A stretch of 64,000 nucleotides of DNA from Auanema rhodensis. Its lineage: Eukaryota > Nematoda > Chromadorea > Rhabditida > Rhabditidae. The DNA is taken from NCBI GenBank assembly GCA_964057225.1, contig OZ059897.1, forward strand, positions 20,770,001 to 20,834,000, written 5' to 3'. The notes below the pieces were generated by a model. That model was not told the origin of the DNA. It saw only the letters and a list, made by a program, of their open reading frames with translations, and searched no databases. Below are positions 23,518 through 37,206 of this stretch, piece by piece (position 1 is the stretch's first letter; every line of letters starts with the position of its first letter). The position numbers and the translations under genes are program-made.

Positions 23518-26500
23518 TGCATTTTTAAGCTAGCGCAAATCTGATAACACAGATCGACGCAGCTTGAAAATCCGCATCGAATGCACTATATTACATTAAG
23601 AAAAGCTTAATACAAAAATTAGTTATGATCGTTTGAAAAATGATGCATTAGTGTATGTTGAGTTTCCATGTACACTCAACATTGCTTCCAAAAACATTTT
23701 GACAAAAATTTTTTCGAAAAATTTCAAAATAATTTAGCAAAAAGTAGATGTTTTTAGACTCCATTTTTCAAGGCAAAGACGATGGACAATGTTATTCAAC
23801 GAAAAAATTAATTCTTCAGGGTGAAAATCGAGGATATAAGTGTGAACTTATATCAGTTGATATCTCGGTGCATTTTTAAGCTAGCGCAAATCTGATAACA
23901 CAGATCGACGCAGCTTAAAAATCCGCATCGAATGCACTATACTACATTGAAAAACGCTTAATACAAAAATTAGTTATGATCGTTTGAAAAATGATGCATT
24001 AGTGTATGTTGAGTTTCCATGTACACTCAACATTGCTTCCAAAAACATTTTGACAAAAATTTTTTCGAAAAATTTCAAAATAATTTAGCGAAAAATAGAT
24101 GTTTTTAGATTCGATTTTTCAAGGCAAAGACGATGGACAATGTTATTCAACGAAAAAATTAATTCTTCAGGGTGAAAATCGAGGATATAAGTGTGAACTT
24201 ATATCAGTTGATATCTCGGTGCATTTTTAAGCTAGCGCAAATCTGATAACACAGATCGACGCAGCTTAAAAATCCGCATCGAATGCACTATACTACATTG
24301 AGAAAAGCTTAATACAAAAATTAGTTATGATCGTTTGAAAAATGATGCATTAGTGTATGTTGGGTTTCCATGTACACTCAACATTGCTTCCAAAAACATT
24401 TTGACAAAAATTTTTTCGAAAAATTTCAAAATAATTTAGCAAAAAGTAGATGTTTTTAGACTCCATTTTTCAAGGCAAAGACGATGGACAATGTTATTCA
24501 ACGAAAAAATTAATTCTTCAGGGTGAAAATCGAGGATATAAGTGTGAACTTATATCAGTTGATATCTCGGTGCATTTTTAAGCTAGCGCAAATCTGATAA
24601 CACAGATCGACGCAGCTTGAAAATCCGCATCGAATGCACTATATTACATTAAGAAAAGCTTAATACAAAAATTAGTTATGATCGTTTGAAAAATGATGCA
24701 TTAGTGTATGTTGAGTTTCCATGTACACTCAACATTGCTTCCAAAAACATTTTGACAAAAATTTTTTCGAAAAATTTCAAAATAATTTAGCAAAAAGTAG
24801 ATGTTTTTAGACTCCATTTTTCAAGGCAAAGACGATGGACAATGTTATTCAACGAAAAAATTAATTCTTCAGGGTGAAAATCGAGGATATAAGTGTGAAC
24901 TTATATCAGTTGATATCTCGGTGCATTTTTAAGCTAGCGCAAATCTGATAACACAGATCGACGCAGCTTAAAAATCCGCATCGAATGCACTATACTACAT
25001 TGAAAAACGCTTAATACAAAAATTAGTTATGATCGTTTGAAAAATGATGCATTAGTGTATGTTGAGTTTCCATGTACACTCAACATTGCTTCCAAAAACA
25101 TTTTGACAAAAATTTTTTCGAAAAATTTCAAAATAATTTAGCGAAAAATAGATGTTTTTAGATTCGATTTTTCAAGGCAAAGACGATGGACAATGTTATT
25201 CAACGAAAAAATTAATTCTTCAGGGTGAAAATCGAGGATATAAGTGTGAACTTATATCAGTTGATATCTCGGTGCATTTTTAAGCTAGCGCAAATCTGAT
25301 AACACAGATCGACGCAGCTTAAAAATCCGCATCGAATGCACTATACTACATTGAGAAAAGCTTAATACAAAAATTAGTTATGATCGTTTGAAAAATGATG
25401 CATTAGTGTATGTTGGGTTTCCATGTACACTCAACATTGCTTCCAAAAACATTTTGACAAAAATTTTTTCGAAAAATTTCAAAATAATTTAGCAAAAAGT
25501 AGATGTTTTTAGACTCCATTTTTCAAGGCAAAGACGATGGACAATGTTATTCAACGAAAAAATTAATTCTTCAGGGTGAAAATCGAGGATATAAGTGTGA
25601 ACTTATATCAGTTGATATCTCGGTGCATTTTTAAGCTAGCGCAAATCTGATAACACAGATCGACGCAGCTTGAAAATCCGCATCGAATGCACTATATTAC
25701 ATTAAGAAAAGCTTAATACAAAAATTAGTTATGATCGTTTGAAAAATGATGCATTAGTGTATGTTGAGTTTCCATGTACACTCAACATTGCTTCCAAAAA
25801 CATTTTGACAAAAATTTTTTCGAAAAATTTCAAAATAATTTAGCAAAAAGTAGATGTTTTTAGACTCCATTTTTCAAGGCAAAGACGATGGACAATGTTA
25901 TTCAACGAAAAAATTAATTCTTCAGGGTGAAAATCGAGGATATAAGTGTGAACTTATATCAGTTGATATCTCGGTGCATTTTTAAGCTAGCGCAAATCTG
26001 ATAACACAGATCGACGCAGCTTAAAAATCCGCATCGAATGCACTATACTACATTGAAAAACGCTTAATACAAAAATTAGTTATGATCGTTTGAAAAATGA
26101 TGCATTAGTGTATGTTGAGTTTCCATGTACACTCAACATTGCTTCCAAAAACATTTTGACAAAAATTTTTTCGAAAAATTTCAAAATAATTTAGCGAAAA
26201 ATAGATGTTTTTAGATTCGATTTTTCAAGGCAAAGACGATGGACAATGTTATTCAACGAAAAAATTAATTCTTCAGGGTGAAAATCGAGGATATAAGTGT
26301 GAACTTATATCAGTTGATATCTCGGTGCATTTTTAAGCTAGCGCAAATCTGATAACACAGATCGACGCAGCTTAAAAATCCGCATCGAATGCACTATACT
26401 ACATTGAGAAAAGCTTAATACAAAAATTAGTTATGATCGTTTGAAAAATGATGCATTAGTGTATGTTGGGTTTCCATGTACACTCAACATTGCTTCCAAA

Positions 26501-28080
26501 AACATTTTGACAAAAATTTTTTCGAAAAATTTCAAAATAATTTAGCGAAAAATAGATGTTTTTAGATTCGATTTTTCAAGGCAAAGACGATGGACAATGT
26601 TATTCAACGAAAAAATTAATTCTTCAGGGTGAAAATCGAGGATATAAGTGTGAACTTATATCAGTTGATATCTCGGTGCATTTTTAAGCTAGCGCAAATC
26701 TGATAACACAGATCGACGCAGCTTAAAAATCCGCATCGAATGCACTATACTACATTGAGAAAAGCTTAATACAAAAATTAGTTATGATCGTTTGAAAAAT
26801 GATGCATTAGTGTATGTTGGGTTTCCATGTACACTCAACATTGCTTCCAAAAACATTTTGACAAAAATTTTTTCGAAAAATTTCAAAATAATTTAGCAAA
26901 AAGTAGATGTTTTTAGACTCCATTTTTCAAGGCAAAGACGATGGACAATGTTATTCAACGAAAAAATTAATTCTTCAGGGTGAAAATCGAGGATATAAGT
27001 GTGAACTTATATCAGTTGATATCTCGGTGCATTTTTAAGCTAGCGCAAATCTGATAACACAGATCGACGCAGCTTGAAAATCCGCATCGAATGCACTATA
27101 TTACATTAAGAAAAGCTTAATACAAAAATTAGTTATGATCGTTTGAAAAATGATGCATTAGTGTATGTTGAGTTTCCATGTACACTCAACATTGCTTCCA
27201 AAAACATTTTGACAAAAATTTTTTCGAAAAATTTCAAAATAATTTAGCAAAAAGTAGATGTTTTTAGACTCCATTTTTCAAGGCAAAGACGATGGACAAT
27301 GTTATTCAACGAAAAAATTAATTCTTCAGGGTGAAAATCGAGGATATAAGTGTGAACTTATATCAGTTGATATCTCGGTGCATTTTTAAGCTAGCGCAAA
27401 TCTGATAACACAGATCGACGCAGCTTAAAAATCCGCATCGAATGCACTATACTACATTGAAAAACGCTTAATACAAAAATTAGTTATGATCGTTTGAAAA
27501 ATGATGCATTAGTGTATGTTGAGTTTCCATGTACACTCAACATTGCTTCCAAAAACATTTTGACAAAAATTTTTTCGAAAAATTTCAAAATAATTTAGCG
27601 AAAAATAGATGTTTTTAGATTCGATTTTTCAAGGCAAAGACGATGGACAATGTTATTCAACGAAAAAATTAATTCTTCAGGGTGAAAATCGAGGATATAA
27701 GTGTGAACTTATATCAGTTGATATCTCGGTGCATTTTTAAGCTAGCGCAAATCTGATAACACAGATCGACGCAGCTTAAAAATCCGCATCGAATGCACTA
27801 TACTACATTGAGAAAAGCTTAATACAAAAATTAGTTATGATCGTTTGAAAAATGATGCATTAGTGTATGTTGGGTTTCCATGTACACTCAACATTGCTTC
27901 CAAAAACATTTTGACAAAAATTTTTTCGAAAAATTTCAAAATAATTTAGCAAAAAGTAGATGTTTTTAGACTCCATTTTTCAAGGCAAAGACGATGGACA
28001 ATGTTATTCAACGAAAAAATTAATTCTTCAGGGTGAAAATCGAGGATATAAGTGTGAACTTATATCAGTTGATATCTCGG
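23518..28080 (+). repeat. Trimeric higher-order repeat D-B-A (1053 bp), M68-M80
   Basis: Order: Day, Baz, Agy; Day, Baz, Agy; Day, Baz, Agz, Agy; Day, Baz, Agy. Four trimers of 1,053 bp are visible, the third expanded by one monomer (M76). Class D (49G, 74T, 81A) occurs only in this tract and at M27 and M45, so the trimer links this tract to the 18-monomer block, where M45-47 is the same Day, Baz, Agy. I saw no private variants in the tract, so it looks recently amplified. Confidence 0.87.
26326..26676 (+). repeat. Extra chimeric monomer M76 (Agz) inside trimer tract
   Basis: M76 breaks the D-B-A trimer. Its 5' half (A core, 144G) matches the following Agy monomer, and its 3' half (222G 227A 245G) matches the preceding Baz monomer. 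A one-monomer slipped exchange between neighbours gives exactly this product. Confidence 0.8.
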
Positions 28081-30888
28081 TGCATTTTTAAGCTAGCGCA
28101 AATCTGATAACACAGATCGACGCAGCTTAAAAATCCGCATCGAATGCACTATACTACATTGAAAAACGCTTAATACAAAAATTAGTTATGATCGTTTGAA
28201 AAATGATGCATTAGTGTATGTTGAGTTTCCATGTACACTCAACATTGCTTCCAAAAACATTTTGACAAAAATTTTTTCGAAAAATTTCAAAATAATTTAG
28301 CGAAAAATAGATGTTTTTAGATTCGATTTTTCAAGGCAAAGACGATGGACAATGTTATTCAACGAAAAAATTAATTCTTCAGGGTGAAAATCGAGGATAT
28401 AAGTGTGAACTTATATCAGTTGATATCTCGGTGCATTTTTAAGCTAGCGCAAATCTGATAACACAGATCGACGCAGCTTAAAAATCCGCATCGAATGCAC
28501 TATACTACATTGAAAAACGCTTAATACAAAAATTAGTTATGATCGTTTGAAAAATGATGCATTAGTGTATGTTGAGTTTCCATGTACACTCAACATTGCT
28601 TCCAAAAACATTTTGACAAAAATTTTTTCGAAAAATTTCAAAATAATTTAGCGAAAAATAGATGTTTTTAGATTCGATTTTTCAAGGCAAAGACGATGGA
28701 CAATGTTATTCAACGAAAAAATTAATTCTTCAGGGTGAAAATCGAGGATATAAGTGTGAACTTATATCAGTTGATATCTCGGTGCATTTTTAAGCTAGCG
28801 CAAATCTGATAACACAGATCGACGCAGCTTAAAAATCCGCATCGAATGCACTATACTACATTGAGAAAAGCTTAATACAAAAATTAGTTATGATCGTTTG
28901 AAAAATGATGCATTAGTGTATGTTGGGTTTCCATGTACACTCAACATTGCTTCCAAAAACATTTTGACAAAAATTTTTTCGAAAAATTTCAAAATAATTT
29001 AGCAAAAAGTAGATGTTTTTAGATTCCATTTTTCAAGGCAAAGACGATGGACAATGTTATTCAACGAAAAAATTAATTCTTCAGGGTGAAAATCGAGGAT
29101 ATAAGTGTGAACTTATATCAGTTGATATCTCGGTGCATTTTTAAGCTAGCGCAAATCTGATAACACAGATCGACGCAGCTTAAAAATCCGCATCGAATGC
29201 ACTATACTACATTGAAAAACGCTTGATACAAAAATTAGTTATGATCGTTTGAAAAATGATGCATTAGTGTATGTTGAGTTTCCATGTACACTCAACATTG
29301 CTTCCAAAAACATTTTGACAAAAATTTTTTCGAAAAATTTCAAAATAATTTAGCAAAAAGTAGATGTTTTTAGATTCCATTTTTCAAGGCAAAGACGATG
29401 GACAATGTTATTCAACGAAAAAATTAATTCTTCAGGGTGAAAATCGAGGATATAAGTGTGAACTTATATCAGTTGATATCTCGGTGCATTTTTAAGCTAG
29501 CGCAAATCTGATAACACAGATCGACGCAGCTTGAAAATCCGCATCGAATGCACTATATTACATTGAGAAAAGCTTAATACAAAAATTAGTTATGATCGTT
29601 TGAAAAATGATGCATTAGTGTATGTTGAGTTTCCATGTACACTCAACATTGCTTCCAAAAACATTTTGACAAAAATTTTTTCGAAAAATTTCAAAATAAT
29701 TTAGCAAAAAGTAGATGTTTTTAGACTCCATTTTTCAAGGCAAAGACGATGGACAATGTTATTCAACGAAAAAATTAATTCTTCAGGGTGAAAATCGAGG
29801 ATATAAGTGTGAACTTATATCAGTTGATATCTCGGTGCATTTTTAAGCTAGCGCAAATCTGATAACACAGATCGACGCAGCTTAAAAATCCGCATCGAAT
29901 GCACTATACTACATTGAAAAACGCTTAATACAAAAATTAGTTATGATCGTTTGAAAAATGATGCATTAGTGTATGTTGAGTTTCCATGTACACTCAACAT
30001 TGCTTCCAAAAACATTTTGACAAAAATTTTTTCGAAAAATTTCAAAATAATTTAGCGAAAAATAGATGTTTTTAGATTCGATTTTTCAAGGCAAAGACGA
30101 TGGACAATGTTATTCAACGAAAAAATTAATTCTTCAGGGTGAAAATCGAGGATATAAGTGTGAACTTATATCAGTTGATATCTCGGTGCATTTTTAAGCT
30201 AGCGCAAATCTGATAACACAGATCGACGCAGCTTAAAAATCCGCATCGAATGCACTATACTACATTGAGAAAAGCTTAATACAAAAATTAGTTATGATCG
30301 TTTGAAAAATGATGCATTAGTGTATGTTGGGTTTCCATGTACACTCAACATTGCTTCCAAAAACATTTTGACAAAAATTTTTTCGAAAAATTTCAAAATA
30401 ATTTAGCAAAAAGTAGATGTTTTTAGATTCCATTTTTCAAGGCAAAGACGATGGACAATGTTATTCAACGAAAAAATTAATTCTTCAGGGTGAAAATCGA
30501 GGATATAAGTGTGAACTTATATCAGTTGATATCTCGGTGCATTTTTAAGCTAGCGCAAATCTGATAACACAGATCGACGCAGCTTAAAAATCCGCATCGA
30601 ATGCACTATACTACATTGAAAAACGCTTGATACAAAAATTAGTTATGATCGTTTGAAAAATGATGCATTAGTGTATGTTGAGTTTCCATGTACACTCAAC
30701 ATTGCTTCCAAAAACATTTTGACAAAAATTTTTTCGAAAAATTTCAAAATAATTTAGCAAAAAGTAGATGTTTTTAGATTCCATTTTTCAAGGCAAAGAC
30801 GATGGACAATGTTATTCAACGAAAAAATTAATTCTTCAGGGTGAAAATCGAGGATATAAGTGTGAACTTATATCAGTTGATATCTCGG
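28081..30888 (+). repeat. Monomers 81-88: tetrameric unit
   Basis: Order M81-M88: Baz, Baz, Agx, Eax, Tay, Baz, Agx, Eax. The tetramer Agx, Eax, Tay, Baz (1,404 bp) at M83-86 is followed by a second copy, M87-90, in which the third slot is the K monomer M89. It matches M57-60 to the left and M162-165, M172-175 and M178-181 to the right, where K again replaces T. Confidence 0.82.
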
Positions 30889-33800
30889 TGCATTTTTAAG
30901 CTATCGCAAATCTGATAACACAGATCGACGCAGCTTGAAAATCCGCATCGAATGCACTATACTACATTGAGAAAAGCTTAATACAAAAATTAGTTATGAT
31001 CGTTTGAAAAATGATGCATTAGTGTATGTTGAGTTTCCATGTACACTCAACATTGCTTCCAAAAACATTTTGACAAAAATTTTTTCGAAAAATTTCAAAA
31101 TAATTTAGCAAAAAGTAGATGTTTTTAGACTCCATTTTTCAAGGCAAAGACGATGGACAATGTTATTCAACGAAAAAATTATTTCTTCAGGGTGAAAATC
31201 GAGGATATAAGTGTGAACTTATATCAGTTGATATCTCGGTGCATTTTTAAGCTAGCGCAAATCTGATAACACAGATCGACGCAGCTTAAAAATCCGCATC
31301 GAATGTACTATACTACATTGAAAAACGCTTAATACAAAAATTAGTTATGATCGTTTGAAAAATGATGCATTAGTGTATGTTGAGTTTCCATGTACACTCA
31401 ACATTGCTTCCAAAAACATTTTGACAAAAATTTTTTCGAAAAATTTCAAAATAATTTAGCGAAAAATAGATGTTTTTAGATTCGATTTTTCAAGGCAAAG
31501 ACGATGGACAATGTTATTCAACGAAAGAATTAATTCTTCAGGGTGAAAATCGAGGATATAAGTGTGAACTTATATCAGTTGATATCTCGGTGCATTTTTA
31601 AGCTAGCGCAAATCTGATAATACAGATCGACGCAGCTTAAAAATCCGCATCGAATGCACTATACTACATTGAAAAACGCTTAATACAAAAATTAGTTATG
31701 ATCGTTTGAAAAATGATGCATTAGTGTATGTTGAGTTTCCATGTACACTCAACATTGCTTCCAAAAACATTTTGACAAAAATTTTTTCGAAAAATTTCAA
31801 AATAATTTACCAAAAAGTAGATGTTTTTAGATTCCATTTTTCAAGGCAAAGACGATAGACAATGTTATTCAACGAAAAAGTTAATTCTTCAGGGTGAAAA
31901 TCGAGGATATAAGTGTGAACTTATATCAGTTGATATCTCGGTGCATTTTTAAGCTAGCGCAAATCTGATAACACAGATCGACGCAGCTTAAAAATCCGCA
32001 TCGAATGCACTATACTACATTGAAAAACGCTTAATACAAAAATTAGTTATGATCGTTTGAAAAATGATGCATTAGTGTATGTTGGGTTTCCATGTACACT
32101 CAACATTGCTTCCAAAAACATTTTGACAAAAATTTTTTCGAAAAATTTCAAAATAATTTACCAAAAAGTAGATGTTTTTAGATTCCATTTTTCAAGGCAA
32201 AGACGATAGACAATGTTATTCAACGAAAAAGTTAATTCTTCAGGGTGAAAATCGAGGATATAAGTGTGAACTTATATCAGTTGATATCTCGGTGCATTTT
32301 TAAGCTAGCGCAAATCTGATAACACAGATCGACGCAGCTTAAAAATCCGCATCGAATGCACTATACTACATTGAGAAAAGCTTAATACAAAAATTAGTTA
32401 TGATCGTTTGAAAAATGATGCATTAGTGTATGTTGGGTTTCCATGTACACTCAACATTGCTTCCAAAAACATTTTGACAAAAATTTTTTCGAAAAATTTC
32501 AAAATAATTTACCAAAAAGTAGATGTTTTTAGATTCCATTTTTCAAGGCAAAGACGATAGACAATGTTATTCAACGAAAAAGTTAATTCTTCAGGGTGAA
32601 AATCGAGGATATAAGTGTGAACTTATATCAGTTGATATCTCGGTGCATTTTTAAGCTAGCGCAAATCTGATAACACAGATCGACGCAGCTTAAAAATCCG
32701 CATCGAATGCACTATACTACATTGAAAAACGCTTAATACAAAAATTAGTTATGATCGTTTGAAAAATGATGCATTAGTGTATGTTGAGTTTCCATGTACA
32801 CTCAACATTGCTTCCAAAAACATTTTGACAAAAATTTTTTCGAAAAATTTCAAAATAATTTAGCGAAAAATAGATGTTTTTAGATTCGATTTTTCAAGGC
32901 AAAGACGATGGACAATGTTATTCAACGAAAAAATTAATTCTTCAGGGTGAAAATCGAGGATATAAGTGTGAACTTATATCAGTTGATATCTCGGTGCATT
33001 TTTAAGCTAGCGCAAATCTGATAACACAGATCGACGCAGCTTAAAAATCCGCATCGAATGCACTATACTACATTGAAAAACGCTTAATACAAAAATTAGT
33101 TATGATCGTTTGAAAAATGATGCATTAGTGTATGTTGAGTTTCCATGTACACTCAACATTGCTTCCAAAAACATTTTGACAAAAATTTTTTCGAAAAATT
33201 TCAAAATAATTTAGCAAAAAGTAGATGTTTTTAGATTCCATTTTTCAAGGCAAAGACGATGGACAATGTTATTCAACGAAAAAATTAATTCTTCAGGGTG
33301 AAAATCGAGGATATAAGTGTGAACTTATATCAGTTGATATCTCGGTGCATTTTTAAGCTAGCGCAAATCTGATAACACAGATCGACGCAGCTTGAAAATC
33401 CGCATCGAATGCACTATATTACATTGAGAAAAGCTTAATACAAAAATTAGTTATGATCGTTTGAAAAATGATGCATTAGTGTATGTTGAGTTTCCATGTA
33501 CACTCAACATTGCTTCCAAAAACATTTTGACAAAAATTTTTTCGAAAAATTTCAAAATAATTTAGCAAAAAGTAGATGTTTTTAGATTCCATTTTTCAAG
33601 GCAAAGACGATGGACAATGTTATTCAACGAAAAAATTAATTCTTCAGGGTGAAAATCGAGGATATAAGTGTGAACTTATATCAGTTGATATCTCGGTGCA
33701 TTTTTAAGCTAGCGCAAATCTGATAACACAGATCGACGCAGCTTGAAAATCCGCATCGAATGCACTATATTACATTGAGAAAAGCTTAATACAAAAATTA

Positions 33801-36800
33801 GTTATGATCGTTTGAAAAATGATGCATTAGTGTATGTTGAGTTTCCATGTACACTCAACATTGCTTCCAAAAACATTTTGACAAAAATTTTTTCGAAAAA
33901 TTTCAAAATAATTTAGCGAAAAATAGATGTTTTTAGATTCGATTTTTCAAGGCAAAGACGATGGACAATGTTATTCAACGAAAAAATTAATTCTTCAGGG
34001 TGAAAATCGAGGATATAAGTGTGAACTTATATCAGTTGATATCTCGGTGCATTTTTAAGCTAGCGCAAATCTGATAACACAGATCGACGCAGCTTAAAAA
34101 TCCGCATCGAATGCACTATACTACATTGAAAAACGCTTGATACAAAAATTAGTTATGATCGTTTGAAAAATGATGCATTAGTGTATGTTGAGTTTCCATG
34201 TACACTCAACATTGCTTCCAAAAACATTTTGACAAAAATTTTTTCGAAAAATTTCAAAATAATTTAGCAAAAAGTAAATGTTTTTAGATTCCATTTTTCA
34301 AGGCAAAGACGATGGACAATGTTATTCAACGAAAAAATTAATTCTTCAGGGTGAAAATCGAGGATATAAGTGTGAACTTATATCAGTTGATATCTCGGTG
34401 CATTTTTAAGCTAGCGCAAATCTGATAACACAGATCGACGCAGCTTAAAAATCCGCATCGAATGCACTATACTACATTGAAAAACGCTTAATACAAAAAT
34501 TAGTTATGATCGTTTGAAAAATGATGCATTAGTGTATGTTGAGTTTCCATGTACACTCAACATTGCTTCCAAAAACATTTTGACAAAAATTTTTTCGAAA
34601 AATTTCAAAATAATTTAGCGAAAAGTAGATGTTTTTAGATTCGATTTTTCAAGGCAAAGACGATGGACAATGTTATTCAACGAAAAAATTAATTCTTCAG
34701 GATGAAAATCGAGGATATAAGTGTGAACTTATATCAGTTGATATCTCGGTGCATTTTTAAGCTAGCGCAAATCTGATAACACAGATCGACGCAGCTTAAA
34801 AATCCGCATCGAATGCACTATACTACATTGAAAAACGCTTAATACAAAAATTAGTTATGATCGTTTGAAAAATGATGCATTAGTGTATGTTGAGTTTCCA
34901 TGTACACTCAACATTGCTTCCAAAAACATTTTGACAAAAATTTTTTCGAAAAATTTCAAAATAATTTAGCGAAAAGTAGATGTTTTTAGATTCCATTTTT
35001 CAAGGCAAAGACGATGGACAATGTTATTCAACGAAAAAATTAATTCTTCAGGGTGAAAATCGAGGATATAAGTGTGAACTTATATCAGTTGATATCTCGG
35101 TGCATTTTTAAGCTAGCGCAAATCTGATAACACAGATCGACGCAGCTTGAAAATCCGCATCGAATGCACTATATTACATTGAGAAAAGCTTAATACAAAA
35201 ATTAGTTATGATCGTTTGAAAAATGATGCATTAGTGTATGTTGAGTTTCCATGTACACTCAACATTGCTTCCAAAAACATTTTGACAAAAATTTTTTCGA
35301 AAAATTTCAAAATAATTTAGCGAAAAATAGATGTTTTTAGATTCGATTTTTCAAGGCAAAGACGATGGACAATGTTATTCAACGAAAAAATTAATTCTTC
35401 AGGGTGAAAATCGAGGATATAAGTGTGAACTTATATCAGTTGATATCTCGGTGCATTTTTAAGCTAGCGCAAATCTGATAACACAGATCGACGCAGCTTA
35501 AAAATCCGCATCGAATGCACTATACTACATTGAAAAACGCTTAATACAAAAATTAGTTATGATCGTTTGAAAAATGATGCATTAGTGTATGTTGAGTTTC
35601 CATGTACACTCAACATTGCTTCCAAAAACATTTTGACAAAAATTTTTTCGAAAAATTTCAAAATAATTTAGCGAAAAGTAGATGTTTTTAGATTCGATTT
35701 TTCAAGGCAAAGACGATGGACAATGTTATTCAACGAAAAAATTAATTCTTCAGGATGAAAATCGAGGATATAAGTGTGAACTTATATCAGTTGATATCTC
35801 GGTGCATTTTTAAGCTAGCGCAAATCTGATAACACAGATCGACGCAGCTTAAAAATCCGCATCGAATGCACTATACTACATTGAAAAACGCTTAATACAA
35901 AAATTAGTTATGATCGTTTGAAAAATGATGCATTAGTGTATGTTGAGTTTCCATGTACACTCAACATTGCTTCCAAAAACATTTTGACAAAAATTTTTTC
36001 GAAAAATTTCAAAATAATTTAGCGAAAAGTAGATGTTTTTAGATTCGATTTTTCAAGGCAAAGACGATGGACAATGTTATTCAACGAAAAAATTAATTCT
36101 TCAGGATGAAAATCGAGGATATAAGTGTGAACTTATATCAGTTGATATCTCGGTGCATTTTTAAGCTAGCGCAAATCTGATAACACAGATCGACGCAGCT
36201 TAAAAATCCGCATCGAATGCACTATACTACATTGAAAAACGCTTAATACAAAAATTAGTTATGATCGTTTGAAAAATGATGCATTAGTGTATGTTGAGTT
36301 TCCATGTACACTCAACATTGCTTCCAAAAACATTTTGACAAAAATTTTTTCGAAAAATTTCAGAATAATTTAGCAAAAAGTAGATGTTTTTAGACTCCAT
36401 TTTTCAAGGCAAAGACGATGGACAATGTTATTCAACGAAAAAATTAATTCTTCAGGGTGAAAATCGAGGATATAAGTGTGAACTTATATCAGTTGATATC
36501 TCGGTGCATTTTTAAGCTAGCGCAAATCTGATAACACAGATCGACGCAGCTTAAAAATTCGCATCGAATGCACTATACTACATGGAAGAACGCTTGATAC
36601 AAAAATTAGTTATGATCGTTTGAAAAATGATGCATTAGTGTATGTTGAGTTTCCATGTACACTCAACATTGCTTCCAAAAACATTTTGACAAAAATTTTT
36701 TCGAAAAATTTCAAAATAATTTAGCAAAAAGTAGATGTTTTTAGATTCGATTTTTCAAGGCAAAGACGATGGACAATGTTATTCAACAAAAAAATTAATT

Positions 36801-37206
36801 CTTCAGGGTGAAAATCGAGGATATAAGTGTGAACTTATATCAGTTGATATCTCGGTGCATTTTTAAGCTAGCGCAAATCTGATAACACAGATCGACGCAG
36901 CTTAAAAATCCGCATCGAATGCACTATACTACATGGAAGAACGCTTGATACAAAAATTAGTTATGATCGTTTGAAAAATGATGCATTAGTGTATGTTGAG
37001 TTTCCATGTACACTCAACATTGCTTCCAAAAACATTTTGACAAAAATTTTTTCGAAAAATTTCAAAATAATTTAGCAAAAAGTAGATGTTTTTAGATTCG
37101 ATTTTTCAAGGCAAAGACGATGGACAATGTTATTCAACGAAAAAATTAATTCTTCAGGGTGAAAATCGAGGATATAAGTGTGAACTTATATCAGTTGATA
37201 TCTCGG
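30889..37206 (+). repeat. Monomers 89-106: diverse zone rich in private variants
   Basis: Order: Kay (16T 294T), Baz, Bav, Bgv, Agv, Baz, Bax, Tax, Taz, Eax, Baw, Ba with 222G 227G 245C, Taz, Baw, Baw, Bay (210G), then two Ca monomers with 222A and 245G. Single-copy changes include M90 68T and 288G, M91 31T, M98 230A, M105 55T and 284A. The neighbouring trimer tract to the left has none that I saw. Several monomers here are recombinant inside the 3' block (M100, M105, M106). This looks like an older or less homogenised segment between recently expanded domains. Confidence 0.8.
31591..32643 (+). repeat. Three consecutive v-haplotype monomers (M91-M93)
   Basis: M91, M92 and M93 share the linked triplet 220C, 267A and 290G, found elsewhere only in M166 (57916-58266) and M182 (63532-63882). 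Their 5' halves differ: B with 144a, B with 144g, and A with 144g. One 3' haplotype has therefore been joined to three 5' haplotypes, while M166 and M182 keep the B-a form. Confidence 0.85.
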
